Shown here: positions 1 to 11,331 of the stretch, piece after piece
How the letters are laid out: each line of letters opens with the position of its first letter
Numbering within the stretch: position 1 is the first letter of the stretch
Translations under genes and position numbers: made by a program
The notes under the pieces: generated by a model
Database searches by the model: none
The model's input: only the letters and a program-made list of their open reading frames with translations
Told to the model about the DNA's origin: nothing
Source of the DNA: Embiotoca jacksoni
Lineage: Eukaryota; Chordata; Actinopteri; Embiotocidae
Assembly: GCA_022577435.1 (NCBI GenBank)
Contig: JAKOON010000023.1
Coordinates: forward strand, 1,176,501 to 1,240,500
DNA length: 64,000 nucleotides
Direction: 5' to 3'

Positions 1-40
1 CTGTGTATCAATGTGGACTAATACAGTTTAGAAGTCATAC

Positions 41-3000
41 CATTGTTTTCTAGCATGGGGAAGCTGCGTGCTCCTCTGAGGTTCTCCAAGTTGTCCAAGT
101 TTTCCTGCCTGTCGTCACTCAGTGAAGGACGCTGCCCAGCTGAACCGGCTCCAGCGCTGGACTTGGACACGGAGAGCGCCCCCCGTCCTCTCTTCGATGG
201 AGACGATCGCAATGCTGTGAAACCAAGACATGGGTTACTCATACACAATCTCAGAAGGTAAGATGTCCGAGTCAGCATGCATGAGGCTTGTGCATGTGTA
301 AACTCACAGCAGCTCTTCTTGAAGACAATCGTGCTACAGAATTTGTAGAACCTCTCTGCGTAGAAACAAGGTCTATGAACTGACACTGTGTCCTGTGGGA
401 GGAAAAAAGAAGAAAGAGTCAAGATCATCTTTATTATGTTGCACCTTTCTTAAACAATGACAATGAAGGTTCTTCACTAATGACATAAAATACCACAAAA
501 AAATATCTGATATTTGTTTTTATATAGTTTTGTTATGCACGGATACAGACCATTACATAACAGTTTTGTGAACGCTACTCACCCCGTCATGAATGAGAGA
601 TTTCCAAGAGTGCTCCAGTTTCTTAATCAGTCTGTCAGACAACACAATTAAATTATTTATTCCGTCAGAGACCTACTGTGGTTACCTGGCAATTCAGCAT
701 GGAATTAGTGGCTACAACCTACTTGCAATGTTGCCGTGCATTTTAAGATCTGTTTTAAAAGACTGGACTTCATGTTACACCTCTGCATGTTAGTACACCT
801 GTATCTACTAAAAGACAATATGTGTGGTGATACTTTATGGTCTTTTATGATCTGTTCTTGGTCTTTCAATATTCGTTGTAGACACATCATGTATGGATTG
901 CTGTCAGCCTCATTCTAAACATGCTTTAATTTGGAAACCAAAGAAAAATTTGGCGTTTGATATGTCCGACAAAAGCCAGACTGAAATGCAGCCTTCATGA
1001 TACTCAGGCTTATGGTTTGAGTCTGCCATTTACAACCGCATTCCCCATAAATCGTAATGCTGAGTGAAAGGAGGGATGCTACGTCTGCTCCCACCTAGTC
1101 CTTGTTTCTTTTTTCTGTTTCTTCTTGCCTAGTGGCATATGGCTGAAAATGCCACATACAGGTTGATTGCCTACCTGTAAGACTGCAGAATGTCAATGAT
1201 TCCGATGAACAGCAGGAGGCGCTCTCCTTTACCGCTCACAGCAGGAATACCACCCATACTAGACAGAGGAGAAAAGTTACCATCGTGTGAGGATTTGATG
1301 TGAGGCTGAACATTATGAAATGGTAACTTACGTGTCATCGTGGTCAAGTGTGTCCCTGCATGTGGAGCCTCCCTGTATCGACTCCATGGCAGTGGAATAT
1401 AACGCTCTCTGCGCTGCAGGCCTCTTTTCATCTCCGCCTCCTACAGGTGAGCCCTGGGACTGATTCTCTCTCTCTGCCTGGGTTTTGTTGTGGACCCCAA
1501 GCAGCAAACTGTAGTCCATAATCTTAAAACTCTCCAGAACCTGACGTAGAACACACAAACAATATTTCAAAACATTTTCAAAGCATACAATGGCGACTAT
1601 GTGTTATGATTTTACAGAATGGGGTATGATGAAAACTGGCTTAAGGAATGTCTAAGCCTTCCTTCCTGTATTCTTTTACCATTCCTTCATCGAAATAAAA
1701 TTAAAAGTACAATATGTACAATTTTTAGTTTCAAAAATCTGATAATGAACTAAAACTATCAACAGTATGAAGAAATAACTATTTTAACATGATGTATTTC
1801 ATTGCACAGATATCGGCATGCTGACCAGCTAGCCCAGGCCCATCTTGTCTCGTAATACCACCCGGCTCCTCAAGAGCCAAAGAGAGTCATTGTAGCGTCC
1901 CCTCATTCTGACCTCTCGTTGGACTGACGGTAAAAACAGCAATGGCTGAAACGCTTGGCAAAATAGAAGCAAAGCAAGAGTCAACATTTGCAATGCTTTC
2001 CACTGCAGAAGACACTTCTCGATGACAAATATAATAAAGTTTGATACTGAACTCACAACGTTCCTTCTAGAGTGGTGAGTACACTTTAGCTTATAAAGAT
2101 AACTTATTGTATAACGTCCCTGGTAGTGTTAATATGTTAAGTTAGCTGTTAGACTAGCATTATCTGACATTAACATGTAGCAAACAAACCTGGCGTACTG
2201 ACCTTGTATGGACAATTCAAAAAGGTTCTTTAATGCATCTAATGACAACAAAAACCATATCGAAAAACACTCCCAAAAATGTCGATATCTAGTTTTGATG
2301 TAGCTGGTTTTTTTTTGCCACTATGTTCTTGCTGAAAACAGAGATGAGCAAGCTATAACATAAACTATAGGCTTAACCGATTGCCATTTTTTTAGTTGAT
2401 CCACTTCTGTAACCGATCAATCTAATGTTACAGTTATTAGTTATAAAAAGCAACAACTATTAACTAACAGCAGAACAATGAAAATGGAACATTTGACCAA
2501 ACTGCTCTAACTCAAAGAGTGAGGACAGACCGGATGCTACAGTGACTCACTATCGCCTCTCAAAATACAAAGAGGTATTACAAGACACTATTCAAATCTT
2601 AGTTATTGAACCTTTGAATGGTCAACTACTTTTACCAAGGTTCATCTAATTCCTCCTTATTCTCTCTCTCACCAGACAGTCTCTTTGCAGCGTTTTGAGC
2701 AGAGCGCTGAATGTGTCCTGGTCCATAATGAGGCCTTCAGGAACATCATTCAGAAAATCCAGGTCTTTAAAGGTGGGTTTGGACTTCTCTCTTTCCTTCT
2801 TGGATGCTCGCCTCTTGTATGTGGAGCCCTTCAGGTCAAACTTCAAGTGCATCCGTACAGAGCGTGGTAAAATATTGTTCATCGCAACAATTCTGATGTT
2901 CTTGCCCCCACACTGGACACAATAAAGGCCAAAAAACTTTGGCAGCAAAGTCCGGGGGTTCTGGTTCAAGTTCTGGATAGAAGTTTGACAGAGCAGACAA

Positions 3001-6000
3001 AGGGAAAGGGACAGAAAAAAATAAAGGAGGAGAAAGTGTGGTACATCAGTGGTTAGCTTGGAGGTGTTTCAGCCCTAGTAGCATGCACCTGGCAGACAGC
3101 ATGACCGATCCGCAGGCCTTAACGCTTACCCATGTGTTTCCACTGTGTGCATGCTTAACCCATTAAGGAGTGCTTAGTTTGGGTTTCACCTCTTACTTAT
3201 TACAAAGCCACTTGCTGACGTCACTGCTAACTGGGGTCAACACCATGGGGTTGGATAAAGAGGATAAAGTTGACTAGATGTTTTAGCTGCTTCCTTGCTG
3301 GTTAAGCTTGGCTCATGTACACAAACAGGCCACGCCCACAAACCCAAAACTTGAAATACACACTATCACAAAACCTATAGTAAAGTTTCCGCAGAATGTT
3401 AATATTGGTTGCCTTTAAAATATTAGTAGTATGCAACTGAAATGATTCAAATGAGTGAGTCTTACCATGTAGTATCCAGGGAGCAGTTTCTGGAGAAACT
3501 CAGCCTCCTTGTGCTGGACAGTTTTGATGATGAACTCGTCATCACGGGTTACGTAGAATATGGAGCCACTAGCACCAGGATTTGTCAACTCGATCAGTGG
3601 CTCGTTACATAGAGAATACTGAACAGAGACACAGGGAACACGTAGATTAGAATTGGACCCGATATTTTGCCTCAGATCTGACAATCTCATCCACAATCTC
3701 TGAAAATATGGTTTAAATAGCAGCCATGAGAACAGATTGGATCATTTTTTTATGCTTGCGTTGCCTGTTTTCAATGAATAATCTGGGATGCTGAGTTCGT
3801 ACCTCATAGTTCATCCTAAATGTATTACTTCTTTGGTACAGGGCTACATAGCACTGCAAATGTTTGACCTGCTAGAATTTTCCAAAAGCCATTCAAAAGA
3901 CGAATAAATCTACCCAGTCACTATTATTGCTCATCAGCACTAAAAAGGGAGCTTTGTTTTCGAAGAGTAAATTTGTATAGATTGCTGAAATGTTCGGCCT
4001 AATGTAGTATTAGTCACTCCAAAGACGTTACTGCCTAAACTACGGAAATGTTGCATTCAACATACTGTACAGACGGGCAGGAATTATGTTGATCGAAGGT
4101 TAACCACATTGAACTGCATATGTAGAAGAACAACACAGACACCCCAGTAGCATCAATGGACATTGATTTACACTGAATATCTTATAGTGCTTTAGAGCCA
4201 TGAGGATTTTGAACATAATCAAATCATTTGTTTAGAGGTTCAGAGACAGTTCCTGTTGCTTATAGTTAATTTGTGTGAAGTAATTTAATTTTGTATGGCT
4301 TAGTCGACGAAATGCAATTACATTGACACGCCACCCCTCAACCAGCAAGCATAACACACGCAGACACTAACACAAACAACCCTGACTGTCTGCCGCCATT
4401 CCTTGGATTTTAAAAAAGAAAGCATTAGTCTGCTAATCTCCCTCTGGCGCAGGTAGAATATGACCTTAAATGTGCTGCTGAGTACTTTGTAACTCACCGC
4501 ATGTGTGTGTGAGTGTGTGTTTACACCCTGACATGCAAAATGTGTAAAGGCATGTGCAACAGCTTGTTCTTGTGCGTTTGCATGTGCAAAGTTTTCCTTT
4601 TATGTGTGTGGAGGCTTAATGTTCATTCACAGAGCAGCAGAGATCTGAGTATGTTTTCCTTGATGATCAATCATTCAGAGAGAATTTAAAACACAGCCAC
4701 ATTTAAATAAGTTATCTATTATGGTATTATTCAAATTAATGAGATGTTTTTCATATCTCTAATCTAAAAAAAAACATACAGTACATAAATATTGCTGTTT
4801 GCAGCAATAATATTTTTTGATAAAAGTTGTGACCGTGGCTTTGATATATTTAACAATCTGAGTCAATATTAATATACATCCAAAATGTTATATATTGACA
4901 TTATCAATTTGATTATTAGATCTGTATTATACTTGCTACAGTTATGACAATAAGCCTGTCCTATTTTGGTCAACATAAAAGTATTTTGAGCCTAGATCTT
5001 TTATGTAAATGTAAAAAAATAAAAATGATAACATTGTTATCATCATTGATTAAAAAGAATATACTTGCTCATTTCGAATAACTGGTAGAAATAATGTTCA
5101 CATACACTGCCAATGTGTGTGCTACTATATGTAAAATATTGTATGTTATTGAACAGCAGTTCTTAGCCAGTTTCATATAATTTCTTCCAAATGGGTGCCC
5201 ATTGTAACACAATAAGATTCTCCAGAGCAAGTGATAGACAGTTATGAATAATTGGTCAAAATCCCATTCACTGCTTACTCATGTAGCATGAGGCCAACAT
5301 TTGCATCTGCACAGTAAGAAGACACTTAGATACACTGATTATGGATCATCACAGAAAATAAGTCTCACCAGGTAGTCATCTGGTCGAATCCCAAAAAGCT
5401 CTCTGAAGTAGCGGAAGGCCACGGGGGCGTAGGTTTTAAACCTGAAGTCTGGGTAGTGGTGGGCTGGTGTGAGGTTACTGCCTTCACTGTATGGAACAAG
5501 GTGGGACAAACAAGAAGAGTTTAAGAGGATGAAGATGGCATTAAATACTTCACATATGCACATTGAGTCATACAAACACACCTGGGGAAGAAGATGCTTT
5601 CAACAACGTAGAAGTCCTGCATGAGCACATCTCTCTCAGGCTTGGAGCTGAGGTTGCCAACAGTATATCCAATACCAAGCTGAATAGCCCCTTTCAAGGC
5701 AGAGGAGGTGGTCTGGAGGCGGAGAACAAAGAGAAGGAAAACCAAGGAGTGGGTGGGAAGTAGTTGATGGAATCTTGATGCCAAGCAAACCTATGAACAG
5801 TAATTGAGAAAAAAGAGAAAGAGAAATGAGAAAAATTCTACCTTTTTGTATGTTGTCTCTCCAGAGGCATCGACCCTCCGGTGGCCAATCTTCTTCTCAT
5901 GAGCTTGGCCCACTCCAAATGGGGACGGCATCTGTCAGAAGGAAAGAAAAGAATGTGATATAGGCACTTCATATATTATATACAGGTTGAATTGAACCAT

Positions 6001-9000
6001 ACAGCAAAACAATACAGACAAAAGAAGGTTAACAAGAAGAACAAAGTCACAGAGACAGGTGAGACAGACATGTGTATAGTGTGAAGTAGCCTCTCACCTC
6101 TGTTATTTGAACCCTCTTAGCTGAATCTGTGGACACAGACAGAAGGACAAGGTGAAGGAAAGACAGGTTAAGAAGTATCTACATCGCTACATTATTTAGT
6201 GGGATTTAATGCTTTAGCAGAGTAAACTAACTTTGGCATCAGACTCACAATGTTAGTGAGTGTTGCAGAGATAGATGTAAGTCATCATATGTAGGGAATT
6301 AACATGTAGGAAAAGACCAAGTGTAGACCTTCATTTCTGATGGCAGGTTAAATAATTGCCCCACGGATAACATATGCTGATTGACAAATGAAATAGCCTG
6401 ACGTGTGCAGATGCCCGGCTTTCTACGTCATGAGGCTGTCAGTTAAAGCTACATAAATCATAAGCATTGTACAACACAATCAACTCACTTAAAGCAGGGA
6501 AACTAAAAAAAAAAAACTTCCGCTCCAGAAGAGCTGCTGAAGAGCTACTAATGTGTCTTGTGAGTATCAACATCTCAATCCACCTCTCAACTCAGGATCC
6601 TTTTGTTTTACAGTTTAAGGGAAAAATGCATCTGATCAAGCAAAAAGCTAATTCAGCAACTTTCATTAACCTTGTTCCAAATAAATTGGTGGTAAACTCA
6701 CCAGCAGAAGAGTGGATTTATACAGGTTACCAATTGTTTGAGAATCCAGAAAGAAAAAAGATACATAGAAAAAACTGGCTAAACCAGACTGTGACTTCTG
6801 CAGTGAGCAGCCAGTGTTTTCTATTCCTGGATCAGCGAGATTTGTACAGAGAACATAAAAAACTCTATTGGATTGACTGCCTCCCTAATCTGAGTGTTGT
6901 CATTGGCTGAGGTCTCCGGATCTCATCACCAACCAATCACATGCAAGGATTAGGAAGAATCATTCCAAACGTCGTGAGAGGTACTCAACTCAACTGGACG
7001 GCGTCTGTATGAGACTTTCTAAGAGGAAGGAAGTGAGTGAGAAAAGAGACAGTTCATAGTACTTCTCAGTACCACAGACTACTCGGTTTACATCATCATG
7101 TTCATTTTCAGGTTGTGTGAGGGTGTGGATTAAGAATGTGCTGCCGACAGCTGAGATAATGAATTTTTAAACCATGTTAAAGTACAACCGCACACACTGT
7201 AGCAGATGTTGCTATCATTGAGGGGATGGCAGAACACAATAACAGCTTATATAAAAGATCAAAATGACTACTCTCTGATGGGTCAGTAGATTATAGCAAA
7301 ACGCAAGACTCAAACCATCTTAACCGTCAGAAATTCGAACTAAAGTGCGGCATATTTGATTTCAAATTGTGACGACAGTAAGGTAGAGTAGTCCTCTGGG
7401 GTAATGTACAGTACTATGCAGGCGTACCCCTACTTTGACTGTTTACAATAGCTGCTGCATTAATAGCAAGAATAAGTGTCAACATCCACATTAGCGACAC
7501 TGTGAGGCTGAACTTCGGCCCAGCTATGCTTTGAGCTAAACACAAACAAACATCTTTCAAATATGCTCGTAATAAAAAAAATGCTAACATTGTGGCAAAG
7601 GTTTACCCTGCTTATCATCTCAGTGTAGCATGTTTGCATGCAGACATTATCGAATTAGCCCTAAACACAAAGCAGCGCTGAGGCTGACAGGAAAGATTAT
7701 ACCCTCGCTACTAGTACTAGTTTAAAAGACAAAGGATTACTACTGTGATTACCATCAACAGGACAGAAATATATATTTACCAAATTTCATGACGATACAA
7801 CAAATTCTTGGGACATTTCATTTAAAACCACAAATGTGAACCGTGTGGTGGCAATAAAGAAAAAGTCAGGTGATCACCACAATTGTTCAGATCCACCGCA
7901 ATATTAATTGCTGTGGAAAATGTTATGACAAATCACCGAATCTGTGTTGAGATGATTTAGTCTGGACCAACGTGGTGGAATGACTGACTAACACAGATAT
8001 CGCCATTCCTGAAAAGGCAACAGATGAAAGGCAAATTGTTGAAACATGTTTTTGTGTATGGAAAAAAAAACTTAACAAAAGATGCAGCTGGCCAATTTAT
8101 GCAAAAATAAAATGATAATGGTGGTTAAATTCTGCATGCAACTGCACATCCAAAAAAAACTAAGTATCCTCCTAATTTTATTGATTGATTTATTTTTATT
8201 TTTTTTTGAGTGGGCCCTGTTAGGCAGTGGCAGGATGAAAAAGGCCTTCCCACACCTGTAACCTGCTGATTAATACTGTAACAAAGCCTGTCAGGCAGAA
8301 CAATGGGAAGTACCATTGGGGAGGTGTACAAACAAAGCATCTCGTGGGATTAGGGTCAGGCCAGGATAACGTGTCACTGAGCTGCAAGCAATAAACAGGA
8401 CAAACTCAATGTAACATTTATATTTGGGTGACAGGCTACCTGTAAAATGGTTTATTTTGAATGTGTAAAAACACTTAAGTAAATGTGCGTTTACTGAACA
8501 GCAGCTTGGATATTCTTGTAATGAAAGTATTTTATGTTAGTGCTCAGAGAAGTATGCCTGAAAGCATGTGTGTGTGTGTGTGTGTGTGTGTCATGAAGAG
8601 GATTATATCTTTCCTTTATCAGCTGAGAAAATGGCTACGTGTTGCTGTGACATAAATGTGACACCAAACACAGGAGTAGATTTTGATGCCCCGAGGCTTT
8701 CCGCACACAAATATAATGTGCTGGAATAATCTTCTGTGCAAATATCCAGCGTAACCGTATTTTAATGAGCATGCAAAGACAACTTGCTGGACAAGCTTAA
8801 GTGAAGAGGATCACATCTGTTTTCTTTCTGTCAAGTTTCCACATAGATATCGTAAACATGTCATGCATGACTTAACGTGTTTGTAGCCATGCCATCCACG
8901 GCTATGGAATTGATACCTGCAAGGGATTAGTGCATGAATTATGTTATAATTCCACATCAGATTACATAAGGCACTCTTCAGATTTGGATAGGAAGAGAAC

Positions 9001-9713
9001 CAGACAGATATGGTAAGAACTATGAAGACAGAAAGACAGATGCTGCGGAGAAAAACAAAATGACACCAGACAGCTCAGTAGTCCATCGTGTGCAAGCGTA
9101 GCTCCAGCGGGTGGTGTACATAAGAGTGACTCCTGTGTGTGTTTATAGCATGCAAGTAAAAAGCTCCACACTTATTCAGGCCAAACATTGGGTCTTCTGG
9201 GACCGTGTGTGTGTACACATTGCTAATGTGCGCCTTGTGCCAGCCTGCAGTGAGCCACTGACAGATAGGCGACTACAACTGAACAGCAGTGACTTGAATC
9301 TTGACACTGTTATCTAAGCAAGCAATTCATTATTCATCTCCACAGCAGACATGTTCCACTATTTTCTGTAGGCCATCAGTCTTGGTGGAAATTTTCTTTT
9401 TTTTTTTTTTTTTTGTTCCTGTCATCTACCCCTTTAAGTCAATGTGCCGAGATGCACTACGGTGTAATTTGAAGGTTAGGATGCTGCCCATTTATGTCCA
9501 ATTTCCTCTCCCCAGTACACCCGCTGTCACTGTTTGGAAAAAAAAAAAAAAGCCCAATAAATTATGGGACTGTCTGACAATTTTTTTTTTTTTTTTTTTT
9601 ACCAAAAAGACATACGAACCGGTGTCCCCGAAGTCAAGCTGTAGACAGAGCCCGGCGGCCGCTGCCTCGCTCGTGCTCCCGTCATCCCCGGTTTCCGCAG
9701 TCCCCCAGTCCAT
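41..9713 (-). CDS. pip5k1c: Phosphatidylinositol 4-phosphate 5-kinase type 1 gamma, 3' end off the left edge
   Basis: This enzyme phosphorylates PI4P on the 5-position to make PI(4,5)P2 at the plasma membrane, focal adhesions and synapses. Coding exons read on the minus strand: 9713-9620, 6126-6098, 5931-5842, 5712-5582, 5486-5369, 3618-3466, 2972-2673, 1540-1332, 1258-1175, 631-583, 392-308 and 214-41. All junctions are GT-AG and phases agree, giving about 505 residues before the window ends. Visible kinase features are the glycine-rich NPGASGS (167-173), the ATP-site Lys186 in FIIKTV, DLKGSTYKRRAS in exon 7, MDYSLLLG (313-320), the IID metal motif (Asp397), and an activation loop KKLEH whose Glu409 marks the PI4P-using type I enzymes. 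GIGYTVGNLSSKPERD and LLLGVHN fit gamma better than alpha or beta. The first exon is placed by phase; its donor (GTTCGT) is weak, and Met42 at the start of exon 3 is an alternative start. Paralogue assignment rests on remembered family sequences. Confidence 0.93.
7500..8010 (+). repeat. Old fish interspersed repeat, copy 1
   Basis: It contains phrases such as TTTGAGCTAAACACA, TGTAGCATGTTTGCATG and AGTCTGGACCAACGTGGTGG that recur across fish genomes in this order. Related wording is seen at about 35,140-35,290 and, reversed, at 57,810-58,150. Boundaries are approximate, no inverted repeats or target duplication were found, and the family name is unknown to me. Confidence 0.4.
8567..8591. repeat. 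(TG)n microsatellite
   Basis: About 12 uninterrupted TG units lie inside intron 1 of pip5k1c. Confidence 0.95.
9538..9600. repeat. Paired A and T homopolymers beside the exon 1 donor of pip5k1c
   Basis: On the plus strand an A run at about 9539-9552 is followed 30 bases later by a T run at about 9582-9600. These complementary tracts could pair in the transcript. They begin about 20 bases into intron 1, next to the weak GTTCGT donor at 9619. Homopolymer lengths are prone to sequencing error. Confidence 0.7.
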
Positions 9714-9965
9714 CTCCCGGACGGTTCCCGACGACGACGCGCGGCCGTGTCTTTCCTCAGCGAGAACCAGACGCTGGTGTATGCGCTTCGAAGCACGCTC
9801 GGAATCCTGTCATTTCACCTCACTCAATATTTACCGAGACAACTGCAGACCACATAACTCCACTGGTGGACGTGTTTTGTCGCTGGAGAACCGCAGCGAC
9901 GCGGGCACGTTCAGAGCCAGTGGTGCTGATCATCTCCGCCGCTGCCTTGCGTCATCGTTCTAATC
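9714..9965 (-). promoter_or_regulatory. CpG-rich promoter/5'UTR of pip5k1c
   Basis: A GC- and CpG-rich block lies directly upstream of the first coding exon in an otherwise AT-rich region, as expected for a CpG-island promoter reading to the left. There is no obvious TATA box and the transcription start cannot be placed from sequence alone. A 220-codon open frame on the opposite strand (9301-9963) arises from this GC bias and is not regarded as a gene. Confidence 0.55.
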
Positions 9966-10139
9966 GCGCAACGGCTGGTGCGCGTACGGCATCATTCTAC
10001 GCTCCCTGAAGTAATTGGACATGTAGGAAACAGGCTATGACGCTTGGATGGAGACATTATTCTGGACATTTTAATGTCTTTAACATTTTGCAATTTAAAC
10101 CTTTTCAAAAAATCTGAACGGAAAGCATTTTGAATTAAA

Positions 10140-10795
10140 AATGTGTTAAAACTGGAATTATGGTCTCAGGGTTGTTTGCCTCCTCCAACCAGTCAAGTTG
10201 CAGTTTAAATCCATGTCTTTCCAAATTCACATATGTGGTCAAATCTTTAGACGATTTGGCCAATAAAGCTAAATTAACATGAACACAAAATCGTAGCCAA
10301 TTCTTCAGATGTGGCAAAGAAGCCACAAATTGTGAATTCTACACACACACTTATTTATGGAATCACTACAATTTAAAAGGGTTACAACAGCTCCTTCTGT
10401 TCCTGAGTTATGGCTCTGAATAATGACCAGAACAGTGTTTTTAGAAGAAGATTTCAATTTCACAGTGACGTGGACCTTTGACCTTTTGGACATTTGTGTT
10501 AAATTTTATCAGAATTGGTTTAGGAAGTCTTGGGTTATGGCCACACATGCTTTATTAGGTCACACTGACCTTTAACCTTTGATCACTATAATCTAATCAG
10601 TTCATCCTTGAGTCCAAATGAACATAATATAACATTTTAATAAATTCCCTCGGTGTTCCCGAGATATCGTGTTCATGAGAATGGGCTGGACTGACGGACG
10701 GGAAACACGGAAACGTAACGCCCCCGGCCACTGCTCTCGCTGGAGGCATAATAAGACAGACCAGCAGTAACCATTCACACAGCAGGTGAGCATTA
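10140..10795 (+). repeat. Interspersed repeat between gpx4 and pip5k1c, copy A
   Basis: The segment contains TTCATCCTTGAGTCCAAATG, GAGATATCGTGTTCATGAGA and GACTGACGGACGGGAAA and ends in a GC-rich GGAGGCATAA. The same order occurs reversed at 37,625-38,010. It occupies most of the 1.2 kb between the gpx4 SECIS and the pip5k1c promoter, so that short gap carries no additional gene. It looks like a mobile-element-derived family common in fish; terminal repeats were not resolved. Confidence 0.6.
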
Positions 10796-11194
10796 ATATT
10801 GTGATATTTTTTTTAATTTTTTTAAGTACTGTTACAGGTGCATGGGAATTGACACATTCAGGTCCAAGACAGCATTTACATCCAATTTCATCCTATAAGT
10901 CACGAGTTCAAGTTATTAATATCGCTTTGTCAAGTTAAGTGAAAACAACATTATCAATAGTTTAAATGTATGGCATTCTATGTCCTTGCATAAAACACAT
11001 TGACACATGAACAATCTTGTTATTTAACCTTCAGAAAGGACTGGATGGTATTTGTATCGCAGTAGAAAAAGGAATGGCTGTTTTGAGTGTGAAGTATAAT
11101 GTAAAGTGTCTCTACTTTGACTAACTAGTGAATGTCCTCCCATATGGTCATGCAAGGTTTGGTGTGAGTGGGCTCTGGAGATTAGTTGCACGCT

Positions 11195-11254
11195 GAGGAT
11201 CATCAGGCCTTGCCCTTCCCAATGCTGGGTTTCCAGACAGGCCGTCACTGGTCC
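11195..11254 (-). promoter_or_regulatory. SECIS element in the gpx4 3'UTR
   Basis: Read on the minus strand, GTGAC (11248-11244) gives the 5' half of the SECIS core and CTGATGA (206 to 200 of 11,xxx) the 3' half. Between them GGCCTGTCT pairs with GGGCAAGGCC (with one bulge). The apical AAA is at 11232-11230, followed by a small hairpin CCCA-GCAT-TGGG. This is the layout of a type II SECIS and resembles the mammalian GPX4 element (TGACGGCCTG...AAAC). It lies about 80 bases after the stop codon. The first base of the quartet is G rather than A, which other SECIS also show. Confidence 0.88.
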
Positions 11255-11331
11255 AGGCACACACACACACACAAATACTCTGCACTCCATGGGAGAGGTC
11301 AGGAGTCAAATGAACACAGGAGCAAGTTGTA

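Larger units (their letters stand above)
6127..9619 (-). other. First large intron of pip5k1c
   Basis: This intron separates the N-terminal exon from the 29-nt exon 2. It holds a short TG microsatellite (8567-8591) and an old interspersed repeat (about 7500-8010). A 147-codon open frame at 6467-6910 on the plus strand matches no family I recognise, lacks conserved motifs and is taken as chance. No other exon was seen. Confidence 0.6.

Noticed and set aside
6467..6910. 147-codon open frame in pip5k1c intron 1
   Set aside because: No recognisable motif, antisense to an active gene, AT-rich and bounded by chance stops.
9301..9963. 220-codon open frame antisense to the pip5k1c promoter
   Set aside because: It runs through poly-T tracts and the CpG block; the phenylalanine runs and GC bias explain it.
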